Origin: Datura wrightii
Taxonomy: Eukaryota; Streptophyta; Magnoliopsida; Solanales; Solanaceae
Direction: 5' to 3'
Assembly (NCBI GenBank): GCA_035772735.1
Contig: JASDFA010000007.1
Location: 81,169,501 to 81,233,500, forward strand
DNA: 64,000 nucleotides
Translations under genes and position numbers: made by a program
The notes under the pieces: generated by a model
The model's database searches: none
The model's input: the letters and a program-made list of their open reading frames with translations, nothing else
Told to the model about the DNA's origin: nothing
In this document: positions 30,521 through 43,200 of the stretch, one piece after another
Position numbering within the stretch: position 1 is the first letter of the stretch
Layout: each line of letters opens with the position of its first letter

Positions 30521-32402
30521 GTACAACAGGTATATATTTCTCTTTTACATTATTTTGTTTAATATCATCTTTGTTTTGTTTTTGTTTTGATTAGTTTAGA
30601 TTGAGGAGAAGTCTAAGTACCCATAGAAGGAAGATAAGGAGCATGGTGACGCATGGGGGTAGGGTCATTGAGCCTTGTCACCAACCCTTGAGAATATGCT
30701 TCTAGCTAGGCCTAGATGCCACAGGAAGTATCCCTAACCATTGTTTTGAGTAATTAATGCTTTGGGGACATAGAAAATTTTTAAGTGTGGGATGAGAGAA
30801 ATTCAAAATTTTTGTTATTGGATGAGGTTGAAATGGGTGCTTAGACTGTTGTTTATTTGAAAAGTGTAAGTAGAGCACACTTCAACCGCCCTTTAGTTTT
30901 TCTTTTCGGTTCTTTTCCAAAGGGGGGCACTTTGAACTGAGAATAAATGTTTGATTTTTGGGTGAAATTTTATTTTAAGACATGGTTAGGGACGTCTCCC
31001 GATGATGGATGGATGACAACCGTCTTGAAGAAAAATAAGTCATTAGGATTTTTCTTTTCAACCCTTAACTAATTTAATGCTTGATACTTTTGCTGAGTGC
31101 TACACATGTACAAAAGATGCAAGCGAGTCTTAAATTGAGAAGCATGTTATGTGAAGTGAATAACTTTCTAGAGACACCTAGGTTCATGAATTTGACTCTT
31201 AAATTCTTTGTGCTTAATTTTGAATTCATGTGGTTAGATGAATTAAGAGTCTATATGGATCTGTCTTGAACTAAACATGTGCAGTGAGTGTAAGATTTTT
31301 GTGTATTCCATGCTATCATGTGATGTCTAAAACTTGTCTGGTGTGTTTGTAAAGTGAAATGAGAAATTTTAATGGTAGGAAATAATATAGGCATTTCTTT
31401 GAACAAAGTTTCTTTTATCCTTCACTTTACCCACCAAAAATACATGATCCTTGTTAGCCCCCTTAAGCCTTTAGTCTATTCGTTGATGACCACACAAGTA
31501 TCTTAATCTTTTTATTTCAATTGACTTGAATTTGATCCAAAACTGCTAAGAGCTTAAGTGAAAAAGGTAACAAGAGGAAAAGGAGTGAATGTTGAAAAAG
31601 GGGAGATAGTTGGGCATGAAAGAAAGAACAAAATATTAGGGGTGCAAGTGTTTTAAATGCATATGTTGTTGGTATGAAGTAGAAAATGAACAAGAAAAAG
31701 GATTGAATTTTTTTTACTTGTACTCCCTACTAATATATGTGAAAATTGCTTAAACAAAAGGAAAAACAAAGGAAAAGGATAGACGAGAAGACCAAGGGAA
31801 GAAGTAATTTATTGAATACTGTGATTAATGAGAAAGTGTGATGTATTAAAAGCGCTTAGGGAAGATAGTCACTATTACTAGCCGGAATAGTACCTACCCA
31901 TCCCTTAGCCTACATTACAATCCTAAAAGTCCTACTTGATCTTACTTTTAGATGTTCGTATATTAGTAGAGTAGTAGACTAAAGTCAAGCATATGGTTCA
32001 TTATGTGTTGCATGTGAAATATTTTATGAGAGTGAGCATAATTTTGTTCTCATACTCTTATTTGTTATAACTTGTTCAAGTGACTGAAAATGGGTAACTC
32101 TCTTGGTGTGAGGGCACAAGGTTGATGAAAGATAAGTTACATATTTGACCACTTGATAGGTTAACTTACATGAGTTTGTTGAGGTTGTAGAGTCAGCTCT
32201 TGAGGCTAGGAGGTCTTAACTTAGTTGTTCATGAATTTAACTGTGTGATAAGTAACATGCCTGATAAGAACTTGTCATCAAGCTCAGTCTTTGTAGCCTT
32301 AACTTGAGTAATCTTGCTTCAATTGGTAATTTTTTATCCTTCTTGTAGCATGAGATGTAAAAGATTTGTTTGAGGATGAATAAGGTTTTAAATGTGGGGT
32401 GG
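30521..32402 (+). other. 3' noncoding region of element C
   Basis: About 1.9 kb without genes. It shares ordered blocks with A/B/H: AAGTGTGGGAT (30783-30793), GATGGATGGATGAC (31004-31017), ATTCCATGCTAT (about 31298) and the CCTTTAG block (31465). It ends in ATGTGGGGTGG, the likely polypurine tract. Confidence 0.6.
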
Positions 32403-32773
32403 TGATCTTGGGCGTATTTACACACTCAAGTGTTATTTTATGCCCATGTTCTAGACTTTGCACGTTAATTTGAGTATAATCTCATGCATTTTGCTTATAA
32501 ATGTGTTTATGGAATAACAAGTATGAGTAGCTATCTTAGTATGTGAAAGGTGCTAAATAATCGAGTTCAATGTGAGGATGAAGAAGATAGACTATGGCAA
32601 GGGACAAAAGTTTAACTTGAAGACATGTTGGTGCATAAGACAACCTTCTTCGATGGAAGTCGTGCCACGCCGCAAGAACTGCACGTTCATGGTCGTGCCA
32701 CGCTAAGGAATTTATGTAATGATGGTCATGTCACGATGGCATGTTGTGTGCAAGGCTGCTTATCCAATGTGCC
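32403..32773 (+). repeat. Truncated central LTR of composite C-E
   Basis: First 371 bp of a C-type LTR (TGATCTTGGGCG), ending abruptly in TGTGCC where chromovirus D sequence begins in mid-LTR. It lacks the TATA box and everything after. Confidence 0.8.
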
Positions 32774-34750
32774 ATATCACAAAATGATTCATCAGGTGAC
32801 TCATTAAGTCATCTAACAAATCATTAAGCGACCCGTAAGTGGCAAAAATTGATGGAAAATTCGAGTTTTAGAGAGTCTTGATGACTGGTTAAGTGACCCA
32901 TTAAGTCACATGATGAATCGTCAAATAAGGCGTCAAGAAAAGATCAAAAATTTGTAAAATATCTCCAGTGGCCATAAGAGGTATTAACGACCATTAAGTG
33001 GCCTAACGGATCGTTGGGTGATCCGTTAGGTCCAGCATAGTTCACCTTTCAACCGGATTATTAAGGGCATTTTCATAATTTTTTAAGTTCCTAAATACTA
33101 AACGAAGTTGTTTTGAACATCAAAAAGGGTATTTAGAGGGTTTAATCCATTCCTAACCCTCATTCTACTCCTAACACTCCAAATAGAAGATCAAATCCTC
33201 TCAAGAACACCTAGGGTTCTTTATCACTTTCATCCCCAAATTCTCTTGAGTCTTCAAGTAAAGTTATAGATTCTTCAAGCTCAGGGGAGAATTTTTCCAC
33301 CCTCATGCTCAATTTCATCCCTATTCTATGAGTTCAGGTCTCCAAGCATGTTATGTTGAAATTCTAGGGTTTTACCCAATTCCATGAAATCTTCCATTCT
33401 ATCTCCATCGGTTTAATTCCCTCATGTTTCAATTGATGATATATGGCTATTTTAGGGCAGATTTGACTCTCAATTTACTTACTAATTCATGATTTCAAGT
33501 TTGTGAAGATTATGCTGTATTATGTATGATTCATGAATTTCAAGCTTATGAGCCCATGATTTCAAAGTAATAAAGTTTTATTCAAGCATGTATTATTTTC
33601 ATTAAATTGAAGTTCAAGTATCATCGCCAACTCTATGGCATCTTTTCAATAATATTTCACACATGTCAATTATGTTTATGATTTGATGTTTCGGTTAGCC
33701 CATGCAAGTTCAAGTATATTCTCATGACAATGTTTATGAGCCAGGTCTATGTTTCTGGGAGTAGTGTCTGGCACCGAGTAGTCTAGGGGTTCAGGAAACC
33801 CTGAGACTCAGAAACTACGTGCCACCGTAGGTATATATTCATATTCAAATCCTACGGGGATTCACAAGTGATATCACGCCTTAATTTTTCCTTGGCTTGG
33901 CAAGCTTGGAACAACTCTACCAACTTGAGCAAGATAGTTGGGCATCATGTAAGCTCTCTAATGATGGTGTCGGCTATAATGAGTCTTCCATTGTTCCTCA
34001 TGTTTTAATATATTCATGTTCATGACTTACGATACTATATTTTATGGTGCAATTGACCCATTTATTAATTTATGAGCTTTTACTCATGATCTCAACTATG
34101 GGAAATTATATGATTTCCATTTCTACACCTTGGGTCATTATGATTCAGCTTAATGATGAATATCTCATGATTTTGATTAATTCAAGAATATGGCTATTAG
34201 CGTGTTTCCCTTACTCTTATTCTAGATTATTTATTATTCTTGATTTTAGACTATCATTTTACTAGAGTGTTTTACTTTCTTGACATACTTAGTGCATTTA
34301 AAGTACTGATTATATACTCTATACTATATCGTCTTATGATATAGGTTCAAGTGATCATTCTCAATCTCGCGGTTAGATACATTCTGGACTTGATCAGCTA
34401 GCAGTGGTGATTCCTCATCTTCCGAGGACTAGAGTTCTCCACTTCATTTCAGTTATTTTACCTTGTTTTAGTTTCAGACATGGAGTTAGCTGGGGGCTTG
34501 TCCCAACAGCTCATCAATTAGTAGAGGCTTTCAGACATGGAATAAATATGTTCAGCTTTATGGCTCAGTGTTTAAATTATCATATTCTCTTATTATCCAT
34601 AAGTGAAATTTCTACATTTCAGTTAGTTTTCGCTCAGTTTTCCTTATAAATTATATTGTGTTAGTAGTATGCTATGCCATGGGTTAGTGTGGAGCCATTC
34701 GTGGTTCTACATCCCGTGTCGCGGTTCGGGGGTAGACGCGGATCATGACA
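32774..34750 (+). repeat. 5' LTR of D, first ~415 bp missing
   Basis: Aligns with 48175 onward of the 3' LTR and ends GGATCATGACA. The 3' copy begins TGTAACATCCC at 47759; the first part is absent here, replaced by the central C-E LTR. Confidence 0.8.
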
Positions 34751-34752
34751 AA

Positions 34753-34764
34753 CTTGGTATAAAA
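34753..34764 (+). other. Degenerate primer binding site of D (tRNA-Met type)
   Basis: TTGGTATAAAAC just after the LTR; the usual site is TGGTATCAGAGC, which is seen intact in F. Confidence 0.55.
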
Positions 34765-34960
34765 CTATTAGGTTTAGAGTGTCCTAGGGTGTGTGAAAGT
34801 CACATCAAGTAGAGTTCTTTTCATGGGTGTAAAGCGCGCCACACTTATGAGGAAGAGGCTACGAGACATTTTAGGAAATTTTTCTTCTTTCATGATTCTA
34901 TCTCATGCTATGAAGTTCCACTTCAATCCTTTTAACTTGTTCTGTATGCGATCGCAGAGA

Positions 34961-35365
34961 ATGCCCTCAGAAGAGCCAGCGAAAGAGGAATCAGCCAGCC
35001 TCACCAACTCCAGTAGGCCCCCTTAGTGGGAAAATTACCGATGCAGATCTCAGGGTTGCCTTTAGAACAATGATGCACATCATGGCCACCCAGCTTAACC
35101 AGAAGGCAACTATACCTGCTAACAATACCGGAGGGACATTAGCTACTAGGGTTTGAGACTTCACTAAGAAGGGCCCGTCTGAGTTCCACCGCCAAGAGGC
35201 TGATGGGGAGTTCAGGGAAAGAGGAAAGGGGAACAAGAGAGCCAGGACAGACAACCTTGAGGTTTTCCAGTAAAGGAAAAGTGGTGTACATCGATCACAG
35301 CACCGTTAGAGGTTATTAGCCCCGACACTGTTGATAGGTAGTGTTCTATCCAAATCCGAGGTTAG
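34961..35365 (+). pseudogene. gag N-terminal remnant of D
   Basis: ATG at 34961 (MPSEEPAKEE), then after a frameshift near 35020 GKITDADLRVAF, MATQLNQ and KKGPSEFHRQEADGEFRERG. The last part belongs to the far end of a chromovirus gag, so the capsid middle has been deleted. Interrupted by F at 35371. Confidence 0.6.
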
Positions 35366-35370
35366 GGAGA
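35366..35370 (+). repeat. Target-site duplication of F (GGAGA; TGAGA at 44958-44962)
   Basis: Four of five bases match between the two sides, consistent with a mutated 5-bp duplication. Confidence 0.5.
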
Positions 35371-38300
35371 TGTCACGCCCAAAAACTGGGGTAGGGCGCA
35401 ATTGGAACTCGATTCATAATTGATTAAGAAGCCAGCTATATGACATCTGTAACTATAACACTTAGCCCATCCAGGCCACCTATCATAATCAACTGACGAA
35501 TAAACTGGACCCATAAGGTCTCAACAATACGGGGTAAACAATCAAAATAAAACCAAAGCAATTAGTGTGCTAAACCAAGCAACAATAAGCTGACGAGGCC
35601 ACAAACTGAATAACACCGTACACACTAAGTCCACAAAGCGTCTAAAGAGTAAACTGACTGATGGTCGGAACAGGGCTCCGACCTACCCATAACCGCATCT
35701 CAAAACTCAAGCATAAATAACTAAGCCCTAGCTCTAGGAAGAAAGGAGCATAGCAACCATCTGTTGATCTCACGAACTGCTACTCAAATGGCCATCTTGA
35801 CCTCTACCTGCACCTGCGACATGAACGCAGGTCCCCAAGCAAGGGGACGTCAGTACGAATGAAATGTACTGGTATGTAAGGCTGAACCTGTAACCATGAG
35901 ATAACAATCCTGTAATAACTAACTTAGCACATAAAAAAATAAAGGATAAATATAACCTGGAACTCTACAACCTGTAATTGATATAAACTTACTATAACAT
36001 AACTAAACTCAAGATAACTGAACCAGGAATAAGGAATGGTAACAACCTGGAATCATGGAAACTGAAACCTGATAATAACTCTATAATGAGATGAAAATGC
36101 AATTAAGGAATGCACAACATAAGAATTTTAGAAAACTTACAAGCAATGTCCTATATATAGTCTTTACCAATTTAATGTATCGCTTGAGTAGAAGCACATA
36201 GATTCCCATTTCTATACAATCCTTTGACATCTGGGAACTACATATATATACTGCCCGCATGGTGGTTCCTTTACATGTATCGACAACTATACATTGGAAC
36301 TTCATTGCCAAACTTATCACATCGATGAGCACATGCAGTTCTCAATTCATTTGCCTCAGTTTTAGGAAAACATGGGACTTATAACTTGAAGCTTTGAGTT
36401 ATTGTCATAACGCTTAACATATACATAAAGCTGAGAGCTGAATTACAGACATAAAACATATGAGACTTCTGTATAACGCATAAACTCGTATTTAGTTAGC
36501 TAAGTGACCTCCAGGTGACTTCCTAGGATTAGAAGTTCTAAGATTAACTGATCATTTTCATAGTTTGTGCTTATACTTACTTAGATATTAGGAACATTGA
36601 TACATGGGAGAATCACTCTTCTGCATTTAGGGAATTCAAATGATAACTCAACAAGAGCTAAACATATAGATGCGTCACTTGAATATAACTGGAAAAAAAA
36701 ATTCAAATGTATGTTATAATATGAAAATCATAAACATTAAGACTTCGTACTTGAAATACATATAAAGACTTAAGTTCTTAGGCTGGTACGCAACTTCAAA
36801 TACTTGATCGAGACATTAGCATGATTCTCGGAATATGATCTCTTGAAAACTTCATAGATTAGCAAAACACCCTTCAACATAACTTAGACACTGGAAGACA
36901 TTACTTAATAATCTGAGATTTGGATTTGTTCAACTTGAGAATTCATAAGCAACTCTCCAAGTGCTGCCTTATAGGCAAATAAAGACTTATAACCATAATT
37001 TGGACGACGCTGGATTGACTTTCACAACTTTGTAATTAACCGAGGAGCGTACGAAAGCTTACATCATTATAAATGGATTAGAAGCTCCTAGGATCACCAT
37101 TTTCGGTCATGGAATACAATTTCAACACTTAGAATCGATAACTTAACATAAACGTTTAGGGGTATAGCAGAGAGATTCCCTTTAACTTAAGTTACTATTT
37201 TACAAACGTTCAACTCTAGCTGATTTATACAAGGTCGTCACCTAATACTCATTATATCATTACCACATAACATATTTATGTCACTTATTTAACTTAATGC
37301 CTTGTCGATTCTCAGGAGTTTCAGATAGCACAAGAGTTACAGTAAATTTACGGCGGCACTCTAAAGACAATTCTTGTTACCCTAGCGTGTAACTTGAACG
37401 TAGGAATAAGCGTAAATATATACTTATTCTCGTATAACCTTCTAACATTAATAAACTGTGTATAACCTTCCCAAAAAGATGGTTTCATAGAAATATCAAT
37501 AATTTACACATTCGAGTTCTATCTTTCAAGTTCAACGTATCGGTTGATCGAAAACTTGTTAACTAGTCAGTTAGACAAAGGGAGAGAAATCAAGGAATCT
37601 CCTCTTGGCCTTATATACCTTAGAACATGTTCATAAGAGGGTGGATAACTATTTTAAGGAATTTTCATTTCGTTCTTCTCATTTACCTTTATTTAGCTTA
37701 AAATTGTTTTCTAGCGTTAAGTTCATTTGGGTGTCGTCATCTTGCCTTTTTTCAAATTTCACATAGCAACTAGAATTTTGAACACATTTGATATCACATG
37801 CATGTAATAATATAAAGGACCAGATCACGGTGCCCACGCTGAGGGGACTTCAGACTCGATTTACAACTACAACCATAATCGTAAACAATACGCCTTCCAC
37901 TTCACATTCATTCACTGCAAGCATATTTAACTCTTCAAGCCCTCGATGAAGTATTTCTAATACTTTGGGCAGAATCATGTATGCCTCAATAGGAACACAA
38001 AACATAGGAACATTGGCCCGATCAACAACAAGATTTCGTGCTTGGAAAATAAGAATAGGGATGCCTTTACATACCTCACTTCGTCGCATCTTTTTAGCCA
38101 ATTTCTTCCGCTTGCTAGAAACTCCGACACCTTCAACTTCCTTACTTACACTACATGGAATGAGTACTGTTTATGCAAAGTTCCCAGTCACAATTCATGT
38201 CCCAAAATGTAAAAACAAAAAGCCACATCATAATATAATTTTCAGCAATCCTACGTACCTTAGGCGTCTTAAACTTGAGGCAATTCAAGAGAGTTTCGCT

Positions 38301-39380
38301 TACGTGCTTTTGGTGTTTAACCTCCCCAAAGGTTTGGTGTATTCCTTCCATATTTTTGATAAATTCCAGCATCTATACAGCTGTAACAACCTCCCAAAAA
38401 TGGGCAGAAGCGTCAGTCAAATATCACATAAAACACATATAGACCTTATGTCATTTCCTTACTTTAGCTTGCAAATTTGAGCGGATAAACCAAGTAGGAA
38501 CACTTACCTTTAACTTGTGTATAACCCCTGCCCATATGGGGTTCCTCTTCAGCTAAATTCCATTCCAAAATGTAAAACCCATGCTGCCAAACCACAGCAA
38601 CAACATACACCCACGCAACACATAAGTTCCAATTTCACTTCCAACATAACTTGTTAATTCATGATAATTTAAAGAGTAAAAAGACCACCTCCTTTTGTAC
38701 TCAAATCTCACCAATATGGAGGTAGAACTTCACCTCCCTACTGCCCAAAAATGCAGCATCTTGGCAGCCAAAAACGCAGCAACTCGATAATTAGAAGCTC
38801 ACAACATAAGAAACCATTTCCAAGCTTGGACTATAAGGAAATTTGACCTATCCATACAATTTATTACCTGGGATTTGTTTTCACCATTGGATGGAGCTCT
38901 TAATTCTGCGAATTTTAAAAAAAATGAAGTGAAACGGAGTAGAAATGAGCTTTTTAGTTCAAAATTACTTCATATAGGAAGGCTGGACGGTGCCCGCGTG
39001 TGGCGCCCGTGCGACGTGCCCTCGCGAGCGCCAGCTGCCTGCCTGTCTCGGCGCCCACGCGCATGGGCGTTTTTCCAGCCGACAGTGCTGTCTTCAAATG
39101 AGTATAACATTTTACTCCGAACTCCGATTGATGAGCGGTTTTTTTCACTGTAAACTAGACTAAAATACCTATCATTTGATATGTTATGGTACTTCTGAAT
39201 CATTATATGTTTGGAGATATGACCATTTAAAGTTGACCCTTATTTACAAACTTCACATACTCTTCGCTTTTCCCTTTGCACATGTTTCCCTCCTCACCTA
39301 CGGACAACATATGATCCATAATTCCCTTAATATGACATATAACCATCAAATAATCATCAAAAAAATTTTTGGGTGTAACA
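35371..39380 (-). repeat. 3' LTR of F (4010 bp)
   Basis: Aligns with 40243-44957 from end to end except that about 0.7 kb, including the 39-bp tandem array, is missing here between about 36108 and 36120. It carries a GC-rich patch with CGCCCACGCGCATGGGCG (39052-39069). Confidence 0.85.
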
Positions 39381-40242
39381 TCCTCCCCCCCTTAAAATCA
39401 TTCATCCTCGAATGAGGGTTATACCTCGGTAGCCGTAACTTTATCCATAACATCTTTAACTTTTCCTTGCCTTGTATCATAAACATATATTCTATTTTTG
39501 TAAGAACATCCTCTTTCTATTGCTGCTTCTTATCAAACCGTACTTACTCAACTCCATCTATTTGTTTGAAGTATGATAGACATGCTTTAGTACCATAAAA
39601 TCGGTAATTTTTCTAACCCTAAACAAATTAATACACTACCATGGGAGTTATGATTTACTCCAATACCACCTTTCCATTCATACCATTAGGAAATATCACA
39701 GAAAAAAAGTGAAAATCACAACTTAACCACTTAACATATAGAATCAGTGTCAAACCTGAAGTTGCTCTTTTACCTTTGCTTTTACCTGAAGGTACAACAG
39801 GTGCTGAAGGATCAATAACGCTACATTCTCTTAGCTCTACCGAATCTGAAACAACAGGAGCGGCTGAATCCCCTCCCACAATAATTCCAACTGAAACTTG
39901 GAGGAACTATGGTACGAGGAATAGGAAACTCGCTTTGATCCTCTAAACTATTTCTCGGATCGGTAGGAGGGAAATTAGGACCCTTTCAAACATCAGTGCC
40001 AATAAATCTCGTAGCAATTTGCCTTACTCCAGGCAAATTTTAAAACATAAGCACGATATAGATTTAACACACCTCTTACATCTTTTCTCTATAGCACAAT
40101 CTATTAATGAACAAAGTGAAAAGAAACCTATGCCCCGTAGCTTCCTGATTATAAGTATGGTGCACAACATACCCATAAGTAAGACTATACTAGACACGGC
40201 TTGTGGACTCCCTAGGATACGACTTCGCTCTGATACCAAGTC
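39381..40242 (-). other. Internal region of F
   Basis: Polypurine tract next to the 3' LTR, primer site GCTCTGATACCA (40227-40238, reverse complement of TGGTATCAGAGC) next to the 5' LTR. The longest minus-strand frame (74 codons, 39879-39655) has no known motif; I do not call a gene. Confidence 0.65.
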
Positions 40243-43200
40243 TGTCACGCTGCAAAACTGGGGTAGGGCGTAACTGGCACTCGATTCATGATTGATCGAG
40301 AAGCCGGCTATATGACATCTGTAACTATAACACTTAGGCCATCCAGGCCACATGTCATAATCAACTAACGAATAAACTGGACCTATAAGGTCTCAACAAT
40401 ACAGAGTAAACAATCGAAATGCAACCAAGGCAATTAGTGTGCTGAACCAAGCAACAATAAGCCGACGAGGCCACAAACTGAATAACACCGTACACACTAA
40501 GTCCACAAAGCCTCTAAAGAGTAAACTGACTGATGGTTGGAACAGCGCTCCGACCTACCCATAACCACATCTCAAAATCAAGCATAAATAACTAAGCCCT
40601 AGCTCCAGGAAGAAAGGAGCATACCAACCATCTGTTGATCTCACGAACTGCTACTCAAATGGTCATCCTGACCTCTACCTGCACCTGCGGCACAAACGCC
40701 GGTCCCCAAGCAAGGGGACATCAATACGAATGAAATATACTGGTATGTAAGGCTGAAATTGTAACCATGAGATAACAATCCTGTAATAACTAACTTAGCA
40801 CATAAACATACAAAGGATAAATATAACCTGGAACTCTGCAACCTGTAATTGATATCAACTTACTATAACATAACTAAACTCAAGATAACTGAACCAGGAA
40901 TAAGGAATGGTAACAACCTGGAATCCTGGAAACTGAAACCTGATAATAACTCTATAATGAGATGAAAACTCAATTAAGAAATGCACAAGAAAGAAACTAT
41001 AACTGTAATGCCAGTGACTAGCCAACCGTAAATCCATATATAAAATTCGTCCAACCGGTGTACCATACTGGGGTAAAATAAAAATATCTCCAGCCGATGT
41101 ACCACACAGGGGTAAAACAAAAAGATCTTCAGCCGGTGTGCCATATCGGGTTAAAATAAAAATATCTCCAGCCGGTATGAAATACCGGGGTAAAATAAAA
41201 ACATCTCCAACCGGTGTGCAATACTAGGGTAAAATAAAAACATCTCTAGCTGGTGTGCAACTGGGGTAAAATGAAAAAATCTTCAGCCGGTGTGCAATAC
41301 CGGGGTAAAATAAAAACATCTCCAACCGATGTGCAATACCGGGGTAAAATAAAAACATCTCCAGCCGGTGTGCAATACTAGGGTAAAATAAAAACATCTC
41401 CAGCCGGTGTGCCATACCGGGTTAAAAATAAAAATATTCTCAATCATAATCATTAATGGAGCCGATAAAGCTTATACTGAGTCAATTTGACCCATATAGC
41501 ATTGAAATGACAAATGCTTAATCTGTGGTCGTAATCGGTCTCTTGCGTAACATATAAATACAAGTGAGCACATATACCATGTAAAATTAGAAAATGTGCA
41601 CATATATCACGTAAAGCTGTCAAATTATATACAAACATGTCAACTCAGTGACTCGATGGACCTTCAGGAGGTTTATCCAACATAAGAATTTTAGAAGACT
41701 TACAAGCAATGTCCTACAGATATTCTTACCAATTTAACATATCGCTTGAGTAGAAGCACATAGATTCCCATTTCTATACAATCCTTTGACATCTGGGAAC
41801 TACATATATATACTGCCCACAGGGTGGTTCCTTTACATGTATCGACAACTATACATTGGAACTTGATTGCCAAACTTATCACGTCGATGAGCACATGCAG
41901 TTCTTAATTCATTTGCCTCATTTGCAGGAAAACATGAGACTTATAACTTGAAGCTTTGAGTTATTGTCATAACGCTTAACATATACGTAGAGCTGAGAGC
42001 TAAATTACATACATACAACGTATGAGACTTCTGTATAATGTATAAACTCGTATTTAGTTAGCCGAGTGACCTCCAGGTTACTTCCTGGGATTAAAAGTTC
42101 TAAGCTTAACTGATCATTTTCATAGTTTGTGCTTATACTTACTTAGATATTAGGAACATTAGTACATGGGAGAATCACTCTTCTGTATTTAGGGAAATTC
42201 AAATGATAACTCAACAAGAGCTAAACATATAGATGCGTCACTTGAATATAACTGGAAAAAAAATCAAATGTATGTTATAAAATGAAAATCATATACATTA
42301 AGACTTCTTATTGGAAAGACATATAAAAACTTAAGTTCTTAGGCTGGTACGCAACTTCAAATACTTGATCGAGATATTTGCATGATTCTCGGAATATGAT
42401 CTCTTGAAAACTTCATAGATTAGAATAACACCCTTAAACATAACTTAGAGACTGGAAGACATTACTTAAGAATTTGAGATTTGGATTTGTTCAACTTGAG
42501 AATACATAAGCAACTCTCCAAGTGCTGCCTTATAGGCAAATAAAGACTTATAACCATAATTTGGATGACGCTGGATTGACTTTCACAACTTTGTAATTAA
42601 CCGAGGAGCGTACGAAAGCTTACATCATTATAAATTGATTAGAAGCTCCTAGGATCACCTTTTTCGATCATGGAAGACAATTTCAACACTTAGAATTGAT
42701 AACTTAACATAAATGTTTAGGGGTATAACAAAGAGATTCCCTTTAACTTAAGTTACTATTTTACAAATGTTCAACTCTAGCTGATTTATACAAGGTCGTC
42801 ACCTAATACTCATTATATCATTACCACATAACGTATTTATATCACTTATTTAACTTAATGCCTTGTCAACTCTCAGGAGGTTCAGATAGCACAAGAGTTA
42901 TAGTAAATTTACGGCGGCACTCTAAAGACAATTCTTGTTACCCTAGCGTGTAACTTGAACGTAGGAATAAGCGTAAATATATACTTATTCTCATGTAACC
43001 TTATAACATTAATAAACTGTGTATAACCTTCCCAAAAAGATGGTTTCATAGAAATATCAATAATTTACACATTCGAGTTCTATCTTTCAAGTTCAACGTA
43101 TTGGTTTGTTCGAAAACTTGTTAACTAGTCAGTTAGACAAAGGGAGAGAAATCAATGAATCTCCTCTTCGAACTATATACCTTAGAACTTGTTCATAAGA

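Noticed and set aside
37850..38480. Host gene exon in LTR of F
   Set aside because: Both copies lie in LTRs, no known domain on either strand; left as a low-interest finding.
41224..41415. 63-codon minus-strand frame of 13-residue repeats
   Set aside because: Product of the 39-bp minisatellite; no start context, domain or conservation as protein.
41051..41438. Possible CRISPR-like array
   Set aside because: Units are contiguous tandem copies without unique spacers, in a plant LTR.
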